DNA from: Paenibacillus sp.
GTDB taxonomy: Bacteria; Bacillota; Bacilli; Paenibacillales; Paenibacillaceae
DNA length: 64,000 bases
Assembly: GCA_023512345.1 (NCBI GenBank)
Contig: JAILZT010000009.1
Coordinates: forward strand, 156,185-220,184
Direction: 5' to 3'
Positions within the stretch are counted from its first letter, which is position 1, and every line of letters starts with the position of its first letter. This document shows positions 61,166-64,000 of the stretch, piece by piece. The position numbers and the translations under genes were made by a program. Below the pieces are notes generated by a model. The model ran no database searches. It saw nothing but the letters and a program-made list of their open reading frames with translations, and had not been told where the DNA came from.

Positions 61166-62683
61166 ATGATGCGGAATCGCCTGAATTTGAGCCTGTTTAT
61201 CGTTCTAGTACTTCTTGTTAGTCTGTACAGCTATTCTATCGACCTTTTTTGGGTACACAAGGCAGTGTTCATGTTATTAATTGTATCATTGGCTTGGAGG
61301 TCTTTGTTTCTGGGGAATTCCAGATCAAGCCAAGATCAGCTGCTACAGGATGCTAAGGGCAAGGTGGAATTGCTGGGTAACGAAATTGTAGTTACCTCAG
61401 ACCGGTTGCATGGGGCTCTAGAGGAGATTAGCCGTCACACCGAAGAGCTTCAGCATACAGCAGATTATTCCCATGAGTACGAGACAGGGTTGCGGATCCG
61501 TAGTTACGAGGCTAAAGCTAACATAGAAGGAGCCTTTGAAACGATGGGTGGAGTAGCGGCAGCTACATCGAATATTCAGGAACTGACTGATAAGCTCGGG
61601 ACCCATATGAAAGATACCCGTCAGGGGGTTTCAGAAATGGTCGAATCTTTAAAAAATACAGATGCAGTGATGTTGGAGTTAAAGGAACAAGGCGGGGATA
61701 TGCGGAATAAATTCGCTGCTTTAAGTCAACATTTGAAAATGCTGGAGGAAATTAACGCACTTATTATTGGAATTGTTAATGAAACTTCCCTTCTCGCATT
61801 GAATGCTTCCATAGAAGCAGCACGGGCTGGGGAACAGGGGCGGGGTTTTTCTGTGGTGGCAAGCCGCATCCGTCAGTTGGCGGATCAGAGTAAAACTTCG
61901 GTAGACCGTTCCTCAGGTCTCCTGCTGGATATTAACAGCGGGGTGGAACAGGTGCTGAAGTCGGTTGCAGCGGAGCAGGCGGCTGTTGAACGCGGAGTGA
62001 GTGAAGTCGGTGAGGTGAGGTTGCGCCTTGATGATATTGCTGCTCGAGTAGATGAGGTTGGAGTTGTGGTGGTAGATACCGTAGCCGCTGCTTCCCGCCA
62101 AAGCCAATTGATCGGGGATACAACTACCGAGCTGCGCGGTGCAGTGGCCATCGTGAGCGAGACCATCTCTAATGTGGACCTCACCTTGGAACAGGTGACG
62201 CGTCAGCGCGCACAAATTGGACTGCTCAATGAGGTCAGTGCTAATCTACTGACAGAATCTCAAGCCTTAAGAGAGTCTGTCAGTGTCATTGCTGGTAAAG
62301 AGGAGATCGAGCTGAGTCAATATGCCGGAAGGCTGCAAGAGATGCAGATTCTGCTGCAGCATATTTCGGATAAGGAAGAGCTCTATGTGCCTGACCCGGC
62401 ATCCCATAGCGGCGTTCTTGCCGCTTGTATTCAAAAGGTACCAGATGTCCAGGCGATTTGGTCGAACCGAACGGATGGAACATTCATCTTCTCTGAACCC
62501 GCGGCAGGCCTGTTGAACGCCAAAAGGCGGGATTGGTGGAACGGTGCCATGACTGAAGGTGCTTATGTCTCGAACCCTTACGTTTCGGCTATTACCAAGC
62601 GCTCATGCATAACCTTATCCAAGGCCATTAAGAATCGTCAAGGTGAGGTCGTCGGCGTGGTTGGTATTGATTTGGCGGTGTAG
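61166..62683 (+). CDS. MCP-like signalling protein with C-terminal Cache-like domain
   Basis: 505 aa from ATG 61166 (GGAG ten bases upstream; the first in-frame ATG at 61142 precedes any ribosome site). Two closely spaced membrane segments at the N-terminus (about 6-25 and 27-44), no extracytoplasmic sensor and no HAMP. A methyl-accepting signalling domain follows, with hairpin tip [23 protein letters not shown] near 205-230. The C-terminal 130 residues (about 375-505) look like a Cache/PDC sensor ([31 protein letters not shown]). Putting a Cache domain after the signalling domain, on the cytoplasmic side, is unusual. It may signal through CheA elsewhere in the genome. Confidence 0.82.
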   Translation: MMRNRLNLSLFIVLVLLVSLYSYSIDLFWVHKAVFMLLIVSLAWRSLFLGNSRSSQDQLLQDAKGKVELLGNEIVVTSDRLHGALEEISRHTEELQHTADYSHEYETGLRIRSYEAKANIEGAFETMGGVAAATSNIQELTDKLGTHMKDTRQGVSEMVESLKNTDAVMLELKEQGGDMRNKFAALSQHLKMLEEINALIIGIVNETSLLALNASIEAARAGEQGRGFSVVASRIRQLADQSKTSVDRSSGLLLDINSGVEQVLKSVAAEQAAVERGVSEVGEVRLRLDDIAARVDEVGVVVVDTVAAASRQSQLIGDTTTELRGAVAIVSETISNVDLTLEQVTRQRAQIGLLNEVSANLLTESQALRESVSVIAGKEEIELSQYAGRLQEMQILLQHISDKEELYVPDPASHSGVLAACIQKVPDVQAIWSNRTDGTFIFSEPAAGLLNAKRRDWWNGAMTEGAYVSNPYVSAITKRSCITLSKAIKNRQGEVVGVVGIDLAV

Positions 62684-62766
62684 GCAGGGGATTAGCTTTT
62701 ATGGGCTAGAGCTACGGGCTAGACCTAGGGTTAGACCTTATTAGCTACACCTTATACAGGATGAAG

Positions 62767-62793
62767 ATCCAGCGGATGGCCGCTGGATTTTTT
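62767..62793. terminator. Terminator after MCP-like gene
   Basis: TCCAGCGG-ATGG-CCGCTGGA followed by TTTTTT. Convergent genes on both sides. Confidence 0.9.
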
Positions 62794-62804
62794 GTCGTTT
62801 ATGA

Positions 62805-63392
62805 TCATTCGGATTTTTCAGTATGGATAGAATGGACCTGCAGCTGCTTCCAAATCGCTTTCCAGTCTTTTTCACTCAATCGTTGCTCATAGATAGGGGT
62901 TAGGTCTTTATTTTCTTGAAAATGAGGGGATGGTTTTACCATCATGAGTAGAACGTCTTCAAGCCCATGCGGGGCGGTTAAAATTAGCTCATCATGCTCG
63001 TCTAGTGAAAGCCCTAAAGCTGTGGCGGTCTCTGGAAACTTTGATATAGCATCTATCGATGAGGTATAGGGTGGAGTGTTGTTAATTAAATGCATTCTAG
63101 CCTCATTTTTTACAGACCAGGGAATGCTGGGGTTAAGCTTGATAAGTTTCTGCTCTAATCGTTTCTCTTCAGCTTCATCAAGGTTATGTTTGTCAAAATA
63201 GACCACATCGACATCCGGTAAAGAGGTTCTCTCCTCAAAACCATGCAGCGTATCCCAAATCTTCGAGCGGACAAAACCTGCACAAACCCACCAATCGGGC
63301 AGTTCTAGAACCTTAGCTGTTTCTAATACGCCCATCATCCAGGGATCTTCCTTTACAAGCTGCAGTAGATCTTTCTCGTTATTTATTCTCAT
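62805..63392 (-). CDS. Nucleotidyltransferase-like protein (YiaY/DUF925 type)
   Basis: 195 aa from ATG 63392, which follows AGAGGTGAG; a longer frame to 63428 runs through the ribosome site. Start MRINNEKDLLQLVKEDPWMM, with WWVCAGFVRSKIWD and SLPDVDVVYFD as the likely active-site Asp pair of the DUF925/NTP_transf_6 family, plus WSVKNEARMHLIN. The family has the nucleotidyltransferase fold, but substrate and reaction are unknown. Monocistronic. Confidence 0.85.
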   Translation of the reverse strand: MRINNEKDLLQLVKEDPWMMGVLETAKVLELPDWWVCAGFVRSKIWDTLHGFEERTSLPDVDVVYFDKHNLDEAEEKRLEQKLIKLNPSIPWSVKNEARMHLINNTPPYTSSIDAISKFPETATALGLSLDEHDELILTAPHGLEDVLLMMVKPSPHFQENKDLTPIYEQRLSEKDWKAIWKQLQVHSIHTEKSE

Positions 63393-63494
63393 GAATCTCA
63401 CCTCTATAATTTTATGTTCTGAAACCACATTATTATACAGTAGTGTTATTTAATAGTAATAGCTGAAAAAGGTTACGACTCTAGTGATTACTAA

Positions 63495-63683
63495 TTAAAA
63501 GTATCCTATCACTGGGAGAATAAGCTGCTGGGATATAACCCGTACAGTATTAACGTTATCTTATCAAATGAATCTAAAGTAAATTATTACTATGATTACA
63601 ATACAAGAACGGCTGTTATTACACAGGCCGGCATTGCACCAATGGAGGATATAGGTGGTAAAGACTTTAAGCATGTAGAATAA
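63495..63683 (+). pseudogene. C-terminal fragment of an unidentified gene
   Basis: An open frame of 62 codons ends at TAA 63681-63683 and is closed upstream by an in-frame TAA. It has no start codon with a ribosome site. The conceptual peptide is protein-like (WENKLLGYNPYSINVILSNE, VNYYYDYNTRTAVITQAG, ending DIGGKDFKHVE). It looks like the decayed end of a gene next to the insertion sequence, which may have caused the loss. I cannot name the parent. Confidence 0.5.
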
Positions 63684-63809
63684 ACAAAAGCCTGTTTAGT
63701 TGTTTTTAGTGCAATTATAATCCCATATGTAAGCTCGAAAGGTACTTTAGTTATATTTTGTGCAATTTTTTATCAGTATTGCGAGAAATTGACTTTTTAG
63801 ATGTACTTT

Positions 63810-64000
63810 CTCTTAGGCCCCCTAATGGAAATGGAGAGTTGCCCCCCAATTTACTACACTGTAAGAAAGAGGGAGGCGAGCTTCATGAAGAAGAGAAAAG
63901 CCTATGAAGAAATCCGACTACAAATTGTGAAAGAAGCACTCTCTGGGGTTAAGGTGGGGGTGTTGGCCCGGCGGTATGAGATGCATCCGGAAACCATACG
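63810..64000 (+). mobile_element. Left end of an insertion sequence (IS3-like), cut by window edge
   Basis: A probable terminal region rich in CCCCC and GGAGA strings (TAGGCCCCCTAATGG, GTTGCCCCCC) begins near 63810 and is followed by a transposase gene at 63885. The exact end and any target duplication cannot be set without the right end, which lies outside the window. Confidence 0.65.
63885..64000 (+). CDS. Transposase OrfA, helix-turn-helix N-terminus, partial
   Basis: ATG 63885 follows GGGAGGCGAG. The first 38 residues (MKKRKAYEEIRLQIVKEALS then GVLARRYEMHPETI) form the helix-turn-helix of IS3-family OrfA, which binds the element ends. The gene continues past the window. Confidence 0.85.
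   Translation, partial: MKKRKAYEEIRLQIVKEALSGVKVGVLARRYEMHPETI

Overview
The window looks like chromosomal DNA of a moderate-GC, spore-forming Bacillota bacterium, most probably a Paenibacillus. The pointers are strong GGAGG-type ribosome binding sites, frequent TTG/GTG starts, a membrane-anchored AraC-type regulator of the kind common in Paenibacillus, an XpaC/TelA pair, a purine riboswitch with a classic terminator switch, and clean Rho-independent terminators between most units. This assignment is inferred from gene content; no marker gene is present. I see no rRNA, tRNA or CRISPR array.

Left part (1-24 kb): the end of a CPBP protease; a sensor/AraC regulator, a TctC-type binding protein and a KdgT permease (sugar-acid uptake); a two-gene glycosyltransferase operon next to a Gly-rich repeat protein; an SDR; an AI-2E family exporter; a small secreted protein; a two-component system with a beta-propeller lipoprotein; a PAS protein; a UvrD-like helicase; a 690-bp repeat-rich gap ending in a (GATAGT)12 array in front of a winged-helix regulator and an overlapping YhfC-like membrane protein; a HAD phosphatase and a DUF445 protein.

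Middle (23.7-36.7 kb): orphan P-II protein, a GT4 glycosyltransferase, a secreted coiled-coil protein behind a promoter and terminator-like leader, a C39-like peptidase, type I pullulanase, GltD behind a structured leader, YfcE-type phosphodiesterase, the agmatine-to-putrescine pair AguA/AguB, an SDR, and an amino-acid ABC binding protein plus permease without an ATPase.

The most striking region is 36.9-49.3 kb: a contiguous Ter (tellurium/stress) supercluster. The first arm is TerB, three TerD paralogues, a tandem TerD-fold (TerA-like) fusion and TerC. After a 24-bp perfect palindrome comes a tightly overlapping biosynthetic arm (C-C bond lyase, TRSP-type phosphoribosyltransferase, StiP, HAD, ATP-grasp), followed by XpaC and TelA and a previously uncalled 29-codon membrane peptide. 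From published comparative genomics this arm is predicted to make a nucleoside-like metabolite; its product and the link to membrane stress remain unknown to me.

Right part (49.4-64 kb): a formate/nitrite-type channel, an orphan PAS histidine kinase, a TPM-domain protein with long coiled coils, a 47-aa protein not captured by long-ORF calling but with its own promoter, near-perfect Fur box and terminator, a periplasmic-binding/PAS/GGDEF/EAL sensor and a convergent GGDEF cyclase, a guanine-class riboswitch controlling an FAD-dependent dehydrogenase, an MCP-like protein with a C-terminal Cache-like domain, a nucleotidyltransferase-like protein, a gene fragment and the left end of an insertion sequence cut by the window edge.
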